Counted from the first letter of the stretch, positions 1-5,765 are shown. The stretch is DNA of 10,826 nt from Planctomycetota bacterium (GCA_026387055.1 JAPLML010000296.1:1-10826); one strand, 5' to 3'. Notes: generated from the letters alone by a model not told the origin. Numbers and translations: made by a program.

Positions 1-317
1 CGGTCCTTCTCCAGCAGTTCGCCCTTCATGCGCTTGCCGCCGATGTACATGGCGAAGTCGCGGATGGCGGCCGACTTCGGCAGCGGAAAGATGTAGGTGC
101 ATTCCAGGTTGGAGCTCGTGGAGTTCTGGAATTCCTGGACCACGTGCGTGGTGGCCGCCTGGTTGTCGATCGTCGTATCGACGCGCAGGTACTTGACCGC
201 CAGGGGCGGAAGGCTTTCGTCGGCCGGAATCAGGAGGCCGGCGGCGAGGGCGGGGCTCGCGAGGGCGCCGATTGCCGTCATGAGGATGGCCGCTGATACG
301 AGTTGTGCGAGTTTCAT
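1..317 (-). CDS. Secreted VIT-domain protein, N-terminal part (runs off the left edge)
   Basis: Only the first 105 codons are present; the gene continues beyond base 1. The start is the ATG at 317-315, preceded by an AAGGGG-type ribosome site. Residues 1-26 form a signal peptide (basic start, hydrophobic core, then SPALAA), so the product is exported. Residues about 37-105 match the vault protein/inter-alpha-trypsin (VIT) domain: a strand with VKYLRVDTTIDNQAATT, then QEFQNSTSSNLECTYIFPLP, then DFAMYIGGKRMKGELLEKD. In this family a VIT domain is normally followed by a von Willebrand A domain, which would lie outside the window. VIT-vWA proteins are thought to act in adhesion or protein-protein contact; no exact role is known here. 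It lies downstream of the DUF6569 gene on the same strand with a 120-nt gap, so the two may be co-transcribed. Confidence 0.85.
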   Translation of the reverse strand, partial: MKLAQLVSAAILMTAIGALASPALAAGLLIPADESLPPLAVKYLRVDTTIDNQAATTHVVQEFQNSTSSNLECTYIFPLPKSAAIRDFAMYIGGKRMKGELLEKD

Positions 318-392
318 GCGTATTCCCCTTCTCAACAACGCGCTCCCCTTCGGGTCGCGGCTAAACTTGGGTGCTGTTGTTTTCTTGCCGTT

Positions 393-441
393 CAATCCGC
401 AATCCGCAATCCGCAATCCGCAATCTGCAATCTGCAATCAC
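393..441. repeat. 7-bp tandem repeat (CAATCCG/CAATCTG), 7 units
   Basis: Seven consecutive heptamers are visible: four CAATCCG units (393-420), two CAATCTG units (421-434) and a last CAATCAC (435-441). The final unit overlaps the TGA stop codon of the DUF6569 gene (438-440 on the plus strand). Short heptamer arrays of this kind are scattered between genes in many environmental bacterial genomes and in cyanobacteria; no function is established. Confidence 0.9.
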
Positions 442-1538
442 TTCTCGGCCTGGCACCCGAAATGCACGATCGCCTCTCCCAAGCTCACGCCGTCGCCCAC
501 GAGGCCGGCGCTGCGCATCCGGATGCCCGTGCCGCTGCCGGGCGTCTCGCCGCGGTAGCTTCCCGCGCGGCGGATGTGGCTCAGGAACTGCGCGGCCACG
601 CTGTCGGGCATCGTCCAGGGACCGCGAGCTCCCTTGAACTTGACCACGAAGTCCACCGCGTAGGCGTCGATCAATTTGGGCAGGAGCGCGAGGGCGAGAT
701 CGGAGCGGCCGAAAAACTCCGCCCCGAGTCCGCGGCCCGCGTAGCGGTCGGCGAAGATGAAGCCGACGCAGTCGCGCGGCACCTCAGGGACGATGGTGCG
801 CCGCACGGCGTCGAGTTCGCGCCGCACGGGCGCGGCCTTGAGGCCCTCCTCCAGGCTGCCCGTCGCGCTCTCCGTGCCGAGGTCGGCGTTGTGGCGGGCC
901 ACCTCGCCCCATACCGCCCCTTGGTCGGCGCCCTTGCGCATCTCCTTCTGGATCGACTGCGGCACGAGGGCCTGGGCCGGCGCAAAGCCGGCCTTGCCTG
1001 CCCAGCGATGCTGTTCGACGCAGAGAACCGGCACGTCGATTCGCTGACCCGGCGCGAGGAGGATGTCCTGGCGGACGGTGCGCGTCTGCTTGCCGCCGGA
1101 GATCACCTCGCCCGCCATTACGAAGACGTAGTCGTCGCGGCTGCGGTTCTCCATGACCACCAGGGGCACCGTGCCGCCGCCGTCGCGCTCGTAGACCAGA
1201 AGCACCCCTTTGGCGATGGCGGGGTCCAGCGTCCACCAGCGCCCCTGGAGCACGTTGTCCCGGTGCAGCACGAGCGGGTAGACGGCCAGGCGCCCGTAGA
1301 CGAGCGCGCGGCGGACGTCAAGGTGGTCAAGGTATCGCGCGAGTTCCGGTACGTGAGCGCTCGGCGGAGGCGGCGGGGGCGGCGGAGGAGGCGGAAGGAT
1401 GCGCACGTCCGGCGGCATGCGCGCGGGCGGCGCGCCCTTGAATTCCTCTTCAATGTACGATGCGGCGGCGGTTGCGGCGAGGACGGTCAAGGCGAGGACC
1501 AGCGCCCAGCCGACGCAGAGCTTCGTTCTCGCACTCAT
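438..1538 (-). CDS. Secreted DUF6569 / ARPP-1 family protein
   Basis: A 366-residue protein. I chose the ATG at 1538-1536 because it has a GAGAGGG ribosome site and starts directly with a signal peptide (hydrophobic residues 10-26, cleavage likely near AAA-SY). An in-frame ATG 39 codons upstream adds a tail that does not look like protein. Residues 49-59 are eleven prolines, probably a rigid linker. Residues about 78-300 match the ARPP-1/DUF6569 family as I know it: RLAVYPLV, a central VVMENRSRDDYVFVMAGEVISGGKQTR block, VPVLCVEQHRW at 169-179, and a C-terminal ADRYAGRGLGAEFFG block. The biochemical role of this family is not known to me. The neighbouring VIT gene is also secreted, which suggests a shared envelope or extracellular process. 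The stop codon falls inside a heptamer repeat array. Confidence 0.85.
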   Translation of the reverse strand: MSARTKLCVGWALVLALTVLAATAAASYIEEEFKGAPPARMPPDVRILPPPPPPPPPPPSAHVPELARYLDHLDVRRALVYGRLAVYPLVLHRDNVLQGRWWTLDPAIAKGVLLVYERDGGGTVPLVVMENRSRDDYVFVMAGEVISGGKQTRTVRQDILLAPGQRIDVPVLCVEQHRWAGKAGFAPAQALVPQSIQKEMRKGADQGAVWGEVARHNADLGTESATGSLEEGLKAAPVRRELDAVRRTIVPEVPRDCVGFIFADRYAGRGLGAEFFGRSDLALALLPKLIDAYAVDFVVKFKGARGPWTMPDSVAAQFLSHIRRAGSYRGETPGSGTGIRMRSAGLVGDGVSLGEAIVHFGCQAEK

Positions 1539-1599
1539 AGGACGGCCCTCTCGGGTTCTGTGTAGGATTAGACGTGAGCGGGCCGGCCAGGTTCCATCG

Positions 1600-1627
1600 A
1601 ATCCGGAATGCGAAGTGCGTGGTGCGT
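1600..1627. repeat. Degenerate 7-bp tandem repeat
   Basis: Four heptamers read AATCCGG, AATGCGA, AGTGCGT and GGTGCGT, followed by AGG. The 7-base period and the AATCCGG unit recall the array at 393-441, here much more diverged. It sits just upstream of the DUF6569 gene, so that gene is bracketed by heptamer arrays. Confidence 0.55.
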
Positions 1628-1653
1628 AGGTAACCGGCGCCTGCGCGGCGCGC

Positions 1654-1690
1654 AAAAAAAAAGGGCAAGACCAGGGGGGTGGTCTCGCCC
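1654..1690 (-). terminator. Intrinsic (Rho-independent) terminator, minus strand
   Basis: Read on the minus strand, GGGCGAGACCA pairs with TGGTCTTGCCC over 11 bp (one G-U pair) around a CCCCCC loop, and is followed at once by nine T residues. On the plus strand the G-U becomes an A-C mismatch and there is no T run, so the direction is clear. It lies 116 nt upstream of the DUF6569 start codon, so it ends either a small RNA or a leader transcript of that gene. Confidence 0.85.
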
Positions 1691-1890
1691 GAGTTGCGGG
1701 GATAGACAGCGCTGGAGATCCGTCCCCGCCCGCCTATCCCTCTCGCCCTCGCGGGCGTTTTCCTACAGAGGTGGCTCGTTCCTTAATTGGGAGTTAAGGG
1801 GTTGTGTGGCAAGGCGCCTGGATCTCTCGTCGCACCCGGGGGAGGGCTGTGCGTGAAGTCGCAAGCGGTGCCATTAAAGAACGAGCCAGT
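1691..1890 (-). ncRNA. Candidate structured RNA or leader upstream of the terminator
   Basis: The 200 bases before the minus-strand terminator fold well. A 15-nt arm at 1874-1888 pairs with 1772-1786; on the minus RNA this is complete with one U-G pair, whereas the plus strand has a C-A mismatch. The outer helix encloses a CGCAC/GTGCG stem (1831-1853). A TTAAGG/CCTTAA stem (1781-1799) shares bases with the outer helix, so the two exclude each other. Further hairpins are GGGATAG/CTATCCC (1699-1740) and CGCCC/GGGCG (1744-1757). No known RNA family is recognised. It could be a stand-alone small RNA, a riboswitch-like attenuator of the DUF6569 gene, or a small non-autonomous element with 15-bp terminal inverted repeats. 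The 5' end and promoter are not defined. Confidence 0.4.
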
Positions 1891-1955
1891 AAGTAGATTG
1901 GTGCAACGGCTATGCCAGAGTGCTTCCACCGGTTGAAGAATTCTCCGCAACATGC

Positions 1956-2111
1956 CTAAAACCTTGTAAATGAACGACTTGCGCTGACATTCATCCCGCT
2001 GTTTTCTCAGGCGCGGTATGGTCCACCACCCTCCTTTGTTTCTTCAAAGCATCAACCACGGCCGACTTACGCCAAAAGCCTCTCCTAACACCTTGTGCAG
2101 AAAAGACTTGC
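1956..2111. repeat. Diverged 27-bp direct repeat, two copies
   Basis: Copies at 1956-1982 and 2085-2111 agree at 21 of 27 positions. Both share CTAA, then ACCTTGT and GACTTGC in the same spacing, and lie 129 bases apart. This looks like an old duplication or a pair of element ends in the non-coding region. Confidence 0.5.
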
Positions 2112-2159
2112 AGAAAGGTTGTGTTTGCGGGACTAATGTTGCCTCAAGACCACGGCGAG

Positions 2160-2257
2160 GGTCGTCTCCAACGACCGAGTCGGGGGCCGTAGGGTCACGG
2201 CATGCCGTGCACCTACAAGTAGCCTCCGTTGGGGCGGAACCAGCCGCCTACCCCTAC
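2160..2257. repeat. Row of three hairpin elements
   Basis: Three inverted repeats stand in a row. The first is GGTCGT/ACGACC with loop CTCCA (2160-2176). The second is a 28-nt element bounded by GTAGG and CCTAC around the perfect 14-bp palindrome CACGGCATGCCGTG (2196-2209). The third is a 39-nt element (2219-2257), also bounded by GTAG and CTAC, with an internal GGCGG/CCGCC stem. The shared boundaries suggest REP-like or miniature mobile repeats. No T run follows, so they do not look like terminators. Confidence 0.6.
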
Positions 2258-2287
2258 AGGATGTTGCCCGCACCCGAAAAAGAATGA

Positions 2288-2316
2288 TTGACAAGGTCCG
2301 ATAAGTTTGCTAAAGA
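2288..2316 (+). promoter_or_regulatory. Sigma-70-type promoter candidate for the ParA-CBM48 gene
   Basis: A perfect TTGACA (2288-2293), a 17-bp spacer and TAAAGA (2311-2316, weak -10). Transcription would start near 2323, leaving a leader of about 115 nt before the ATG at 2438. Confidence 0.5.
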
Positions 2317-2437
2317 TCACCAATCAGGGAAGCCGAGAGAATATGGCGAGCGGGAAAATGGCCCTTCTCAGTATTGGCAGAACGAGGTACACTTCCGTGG
2401 CGGTCGCAGACTCGGGATGAGGGGGAGGGAGAAGGCG

Positions 2438-3580
2438 ATGCGCACGATCACTATCTTCAACCACAAGGGAGGTTGCGGCAAGACGACGACGGCCATCAAC
2501 TTGGCATCCACCCTCGCCGGCACCAAGCGGCGCGTGCTCCTGGTGGACCTCGACCCGCAGGCCCATTCCACCGTGGGCTGCGGTGTCAGGGAAGAGGAGG
2601 TGGAGTTGAGCACATGGGACGTGCTCAAGGGCACCGGCGCCGCGGATCCGCCGCTGGGGCTGGCGGACATTGCGTGGGAGGTTTTCGAAGGCTTTTACCT
2701 TGCCCCGGCCGGCGTCGGCCTGGCGACGATCGAGCAGACGCTCGCGGGGACCGAAGCGCGCGACGAGCGCCTGAAGCGCCTGACCGAGCGCCTCGACGGC
2801 ACGTACGACTTCGTCCTGATCGACTGCGGGCCGGGCCTCGGCCTCCTGGCCGTCAACGCCCTCATGGCGGCGCGCGAGGTCATCATCCCGGTCGACCTGG
2901 GCTTCTTCAGCATCTACGGGCTCGCCCGCACGCTTCAGGCCCTGGAGATGGTGACCGAGCGGACGGGCCACAGCCCCGTCGTGCACGTCCTGGCCACGAT
3001 GTACGACACCCGCGCGCGGACGATGCGGCGGTCGCTGGCGGCCTTGCGCAATCAGTATGGACCGAAAGTTCTTGATACCGTCATACATTTCAACGTGGAC
3101 CTGCGCGAAGCGGCCGCCATGGGGAGCCCCATCGCCGAGTTCCGCCCCCGGGCGCGCGGCCACGAGGACTACCGGGCCCTGGCGCAGGAGGTCCTGGCGA
3201 GCGGCCTGCACCTGGAGTTCGAGTCGGCGGCGCGCGAGGAGGTCGAGGACGGCCAGCGCGAGGAGGCCGTCGTCGACCGCAAGGTCGAGGCCGTCTACGG
3301 CGCGATCCCCATCGACAACGGCGTCCGCTTCGTCTGCCACGCGCCCGGCGCCACGCAGGTCCGGGTCGCGGGCGACTTCAACCAGTGGAGCACGGCCGAG
3401 CCCGAAAGCGCGATGGCGCCGACCGACGTGCCCGCCGTCTGGCGCAGCGAGTACCGCCTGCCCCCCGGCCGGTACGCGTACCGCCTCGTCATCGACGGCC
3501 GCTGGTGCTGCGACCCCGCGAACCCTTACGTCGAGAGTAACCCGTACGGCGAGCTGAACAGCGTCGTCGAGATCCAGTGA
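2438..3580 (+). CDS. ParA/Soj-type ATPase fused to a C-terminal CBM48 (AMPK-type) glycogen-binding domain
   Basis: 380 residues. The ATG at 2438 follows a strong GGAGG/GAAGG ribosome site and starts directly with the ATPase fold. Residues 1-260 are a ParA/Soj ATPase: deviant Walker A KGGCGKTT (10-17, with signature Lys10 and P-loop Lys15), DLDPQ (37-41), and Walker B FVLIDCGPG (125-133). Such ATPases bind DNA or surfaces non-specifically and move or space cargo in the cell. Residues 261-293 are a charged linker. Residues 294-379 are a CBM48/AMPK-beta-like sandwich: GDFNQW (312-317), YRLVIDGRW (348-356) and GELN (371-374). By alignment to rat AMPK beta-1, the sugar-contact residues Trp100, Trp133 and Asn150 are kept as Trp317, Trp356 and Asn374, and Lys126 becomes Arg349. 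Binding of glycogen or another alpha-glucan is therefore likely; a role in placing such a body is inference. The gene is followed 19 nt later by a MinD-like partner. Confidence 0.9.
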   Translation: MRTITIFNHKGGCGKTTTAINLASTLAGTKRRVLLVDLDPQAHSTVGCGVREEEVELSTWDVLKGTGAADPPLGLADIAWEVFEGFYLAPAGVGLATIEQTLAGTEARDERLKRLTERLDGTYDFVLIDCGPGLGLLAVNALMAAREVIIPVDLGFFSIYGLARTLQALEMVTERTGHSPVVHVLATMYDTRARTMRRSLAALRNQYGPKVLDTVIHFNVDLREAAAMGSPIAEFRPRARGHEDYRALAQEVLASGLHLEFESAAREEVEDGQREEAVVDRKVEAVYGAIPIDNGVRFVCHAPGATQVRVAGDFNQWSTAEPESAMAPTDVPAVWRSEYRLPPGRYAYRLVIDGRWCCDPANPYVESNPYGELNSVVEIQ

Positions 3581-3599
3581 CCCGGGTGGGGTCCTGTTT

Positions 3600-4833
3600 A
3601 TGGACCGGAGCAGCCTGACGGGCCCGAAGCGCCGTTTCGCCGGTCGCCGCGAGGCGACGGCCGTGCGCGAGGACCCGCTCGACGCCCTGGCCGACGCGCT
3701 GCTGGCGCCGCGCGTCTCGTCCGCGTGCCCCCCGCCTCCCGTGGCTGTGCTCGAAGCGCGCGACGTTGCCGCGCCCTCCGATGCGGCCGCCGCCCCCGAC
3801 GGACTCTACGTGCTCGTTCCCGCCGGCATCGAGCCGGACGATCGGCGCCGCGCGGTGCTGGAGGCCGCGCGGCACCTGGCGCCGCGGAATCGGCCGGCGG
3901 CGATCTTCGTGTTCGACGGGCCGCACGTCGAAGCCCACGTCCTCGGCGAAGTGGCCTGCGGGCGCCTGGGTCCCCAGAACTACCTCACGGCGGCCGACAT
4001 TGACCGCACCATCGCTGACCTCGTGGGGCAGTGTGCCCAGGTGGGCGTGGCGCTCGTGGGCGAGGTGAACGGCGAACTCAAGCACCTCGGCCCCGCCGCG
4101 CGGCAGACGGTTTTTGTCTCCCGGCCGGATGCCGAGAGCCTTGTTGAGACCTACCGCGAACTGAAAGTCTGGCGCCAGGGCGGCGCGCGGTCGGGGGCGT
4201 CGCTCCTCGTGCTCGGCGGCGATGGCGGCGACGAGGCCGGCCGCGTGCACCGCCGCCTGCGAAAGACGGTCCGCGCGTTCCTCGGCTGCGACCTCGCGAT
4301 CCAGGGCTATCTGGCGTCGGGCGCCCTGGCGGAGCATGCGGAGCCGCTGTGCATCTTCTCGCAGACGCCCGCCGACCAGGTCTGGCCGCGCCTTCTCGCG
4401 TGTGCCGCCCGTCGAGAGCCTCTGGGTCGAGCGACGGCCGGCCTGTCCGGCCGTGTTGCCGAGTGTCCCGGCGATGCCACCCAATCGCCGTGTGCCGCCG
4501 GATCGCCGTGTGCCGCGGCCGGCGTGTCCGGCCGTGTCATTGAGCGTCCGAGTGATGCTCCGCGCCGGGACCACGGTGTGTGGGCAAACACGGCCGAGGG
4601 CGGCTGTGTCACAAGCGCGCCCGCGGCCCCCGCCGTCCCGGACGTCTGCCCCGTGTTCTCCGTATGGAATCCGGCGGACAGGGCGGAACTCCTGGCGGCC
4701 GGCGGGAATCGCGGCCGAGGCGCGGGTCTCGGCCGTGGTCCTCGTGCCGCTCGAGTCGCCGCCGGGCGATGGCCCCCGCCGGTTCCTCCCCGTCCGCATG
4801 GGCGGCCACCGCGGCGTCGTGATCCTGCCGTGA
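3600..4833 (+). CDS. MinD/FlhG-like protein lacking the P-loop; frameshifted 3' end
   Basis: The frame opens at ATG 3600 with a poor ribosome site and reads on uninterrupted to 4958, but I end the real gene at 4833. Residues about 68-240 resemble the MinD/FlhG/YlxH fold: GLYVLVPAGIEPDDRRRAVLEAARHLAP stands where Walker A should be and has no GKT/S, then AIFVFDGP, then QTVFVSRPDAESLVETYRELKV (typical 'Pd-aha-Y-lK' helix), then RAFLGCDLAIQGYL. So it keeps the shape but not the ATP site, and may pair with the ParA-CBM48 ATPase encoded just upstream. Third-position G/C bias moves to the +1 frame around 4395-4434, returns to the first frame after a repeat-rich insert (about 4435-4613), and moves again at the GGG of 4704-4706. 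The new frame then ends AVVLVPLESPPGDG...GVVILP at 4833. This is either decay or assembly error. Confidence in the family is moderate. Confidence 0.6.
4435..4609. repeat. Repeat-rich insert inside the MinD-like gene
   Basis: Two diverged 44-bp copies start at 4435 and 4516, both with CGGCCGGC, TGTCCGGCCGTGT, GAG-GTCC and GATGC in register. Between them an 18-bp unit containing ATCGCCGTGTGCCGC occurs twice in tandem (4481-4498, 4499-4516). A hairpin, ACACGGCCG against CGGCTGTGT with one mismatch (4588-4609), closes the block. Codon usage here loses the G/C third-position bias of the flanking gene, which points to inserted non-coding repeat rather than original protein sequence. Confidence 0.65.
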
Positions 4834-4917
4834 CCAGCAGCATCCTCTCATGCCGGGCCGCACGCCCACGCTTCGCAAGGAGGTGGGCAGCTTGCTCGAA
4901 AGCGCCCAGGGGTCGGC

Positions 4918-4946
4918 TTGACAGCGGCATTTCCGACGGATACCCT
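4918..4946 (+). promoter_or_regulatory. Promoter candidate for dCMP deaminase, possibly near-leaderless
   Basis: A perfect TTGACA (4918-4923), a 17-bp spacer and TACCCT (4941-4946, three of six matches). Transcription would start about 4953, only about two bases before the ATG at 4955. That gene shows no Shine-Dalgarno sequence, which fits a leaderless message. Confidence 0.4.
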
Positions 4947-4954
4947 TTCACGCC

Positions 4955-5413
4955 ATGAAACGACCGAGTTGGGACGAGTATTTCATGACGATCGCGGCGG
5001 ACGTTGCGCGGCGGTCGACGTGCCTCCGCCGGCAGGTGGGGGCGATCCTCGTCGTGGATCGGCGGCTCCTTTCCACGGGCTACAACGGAGAGCCGACCGG
5101 CGTGCCGCACTGCGCGGAGAGCGGGTGCCTGCGTCAGCAGATGGCGGTTCCGTCGGGCGAGCGTCACGAGCTGTGCCGCGGGCTGCACGCCGAGCAGAAC
5201 GCCATCATCCAGGCCGCCAAGCACGGCGTGCGGATCGACGGGGCGACGCTCTACACAACGCATCACCCTTGTTCTATGTGTGCGAAGATGGCGATCAACG
5301 CGGGCATCAAGCGCATTGTCTGCCAGCAGGACTATCCCGACGACCTCGGCAAGACCATGCTTCGGGACGGGGGTGTGCGGCTGGAGGTGTTTCAGCCGGC
5401 GAAGGAGCAGTAA
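4955..5413 (+). CDS. comEB: Deoxycytidylate (dCMP) deaminase
   Basis: 152 residues, the normal size for the zinc-dependent ComEB/dCMP deaminase family. The enzyme turns dCMP into dUMP in the cytoplasm, feeding thymidylate synthesis. The zinc and catalytic motif is HAEQNAI (His78, Glu80), and the second zinc half is PCSMCAK (Cys106, Cys109). The substrate loop TGYNGEPTGVPHC (41-53), with the later GC, H and C residues (57-74), is typical of dCMP rather than cytidine or tRNA deaminases. The ATG at 4955 has no clear ribosome site; a TTGACA promoter ends only 8 nt upstream, so the message may be leaderless. It also overlaps by ATGA the end of the shifted upstream reading frame, which I regard as chance. 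Its position next to the ribonucleotide reductase genes fits a deoxynucleotide supply role. Confidence 0.93.
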   Translation: MKRPSWDEYFMTIAADVARRSTCLRRQVGAILVVDRRLLSTGYNGEPTGVPHCAESGCLRQQMAVPSGERHELCRGLHAEQNAIIQAAKHGVRIDGATLYTTHHPCSMCAKMAINAGIKRIVCQQDYPDDLGKTMLRDGGVRLEVFQPAKEQ

Positions 5414-5529
5414 CACCCCCGAAATCGCGGTTCCGGCAGTCAAAGCCCCCCCCGCCGATGGCAAATGTGGCGCGGGCGGTGAAATGGGGTGGAAAGAAAA
5501 TCTTCTCGGTGGGGAAGTTGGCTCTATTA

Positions 5530-5547
5530 ACCACAAGGTATTGTGGT
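5530..5547. promoter_or_regulatory. Candidate NrdR box
   Basis: The inverted repeat ACCACAA-GGTA-TTGTGGT is perfect. Its 16-bp core CCACAAGGTATTGTGG (5531-5546) agrees with the published NrdR consensus ACACWATATATWGTGT at 12 of 16 positions. It lies about 70 bp upstream of the -35 element for nrdR. NrdR boxes usually come in pairs, and I do not see a clear second one. Confidence 0.45.
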
Positions 5548-5614
5548 AGAAGTGCTTAGAACTTTCCCGTGATGTGCGGACGCGAGCCCCTTTGAGCCCC
5601 CCTCCAGAAAAGCT

Positions 5615-5644
5615 TTGACACCCCACATGCTGTATGCCTAATAT
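5615..5644 (+). promoter_or_regulatory. Sigma-70-type promoter for nrdR (and probably nrdD)
   Basis: TTGACA (5615-5620), an 18-bp spacer and TAATAT (5639-5644). Transcription would start near 5651, about 155 nt before nrdR. Confidence 0.55.
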
Positions 5645-5669
5645 CTCTGCCGACGATATGCGGTAGTCA

Positions 5670-5681
5670 AAAGTGCACTTT
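5670..5681. promoter_or_regulatory. 12-bp palindrome AAAGTGCACTTT, possible operator
   Basis: A perfect 12-bp palindrome about 20 bp downstream of the predicted transcription start. Its position suits a repressor site, but the factor is not identified. Confidence 0.35.
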
Positions 5682-5739
5682 CTCGTTTTTTGCCTGAAGA
5701 TGGCCGGGCAAATCAGCCGATGGCCTGCTATAGTAGTGA

Positions 5740-5765
5740 GGCCCAAGATGTTGTATGCTTGGGCC
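5740..5765 (+). other. Leader hairpin upstream of nrdR
   Basis: GGCCCAAG (5740-5747) pairs perfectly with CTTGGGCC (5758-5765) around a 10-nt loop. No T run follows, so it is a leader structure or operator rather than a terminator. Confidence 0.45.

Larger units (their letters stand above)
1539..2437. other. Long intergenic region without a credible gene
   Basis: About 900 bases separate the divergent DUF6569 and ParA-CBM48 genes. The short open frames here lack ribosome sites, G/C third-position bias and recognisable domains. The region holds a heptamer remnant (1600-1627), a minus-strand terminator (1654-1690), a hairpin-rich stretch up to 1888, a diverged direct repeat (1956-2111), a row of hairpins (2160-2257) and a promoter for the ParA gene (2288-2316). 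I looked for tRNA, tmRNA, SRP RNA and RNase P signature motifs on both strands by eye and saw none. Confidence 0.7.

Noticed and set aside
303..1565. A 420-codon open frame on the plus strand
   Set aside because: It is antisense to the DUF6569 gene, which has a signal peptide and a family match; this frame is a shadow.
2018..2287. An 89-codon plus-strand frame in the intergenic region
   Set aside because: It runs through the hairpin repeats, lacks a ribosome site and codon bias, and matches nothing I know.
1539..2437. tRNA, tmRNA, SRP or RNase P RNA, or a CRISPR array
   Set aside because: No T-loop, tmRNA end, SRP tetraloop region or P4 signature was seen on either strand, and the repeats are not regularly spaced.
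2324..3340. A 338-codon open frame on the minus strand
   Set aside because: It is antisense to the ParA ATPase, whose motifs are complete.
4850..4921. Small plus-strand frame of 23 codons (starts MPGRTPTLRKEV)
   Set aside because: It has no ribosome site, lies in the gap before comEB and has no recognisable features; too short to support.
4707..4958. The continued open frame of the MinD-like gene, with its ATGA overlap with comEB
   Set aside because: Codon third positions lose the G/C bias and the translation is Arg/Pro-rich; the +1 frame ending at 4833 fits much better, so the overlap is probably chance.
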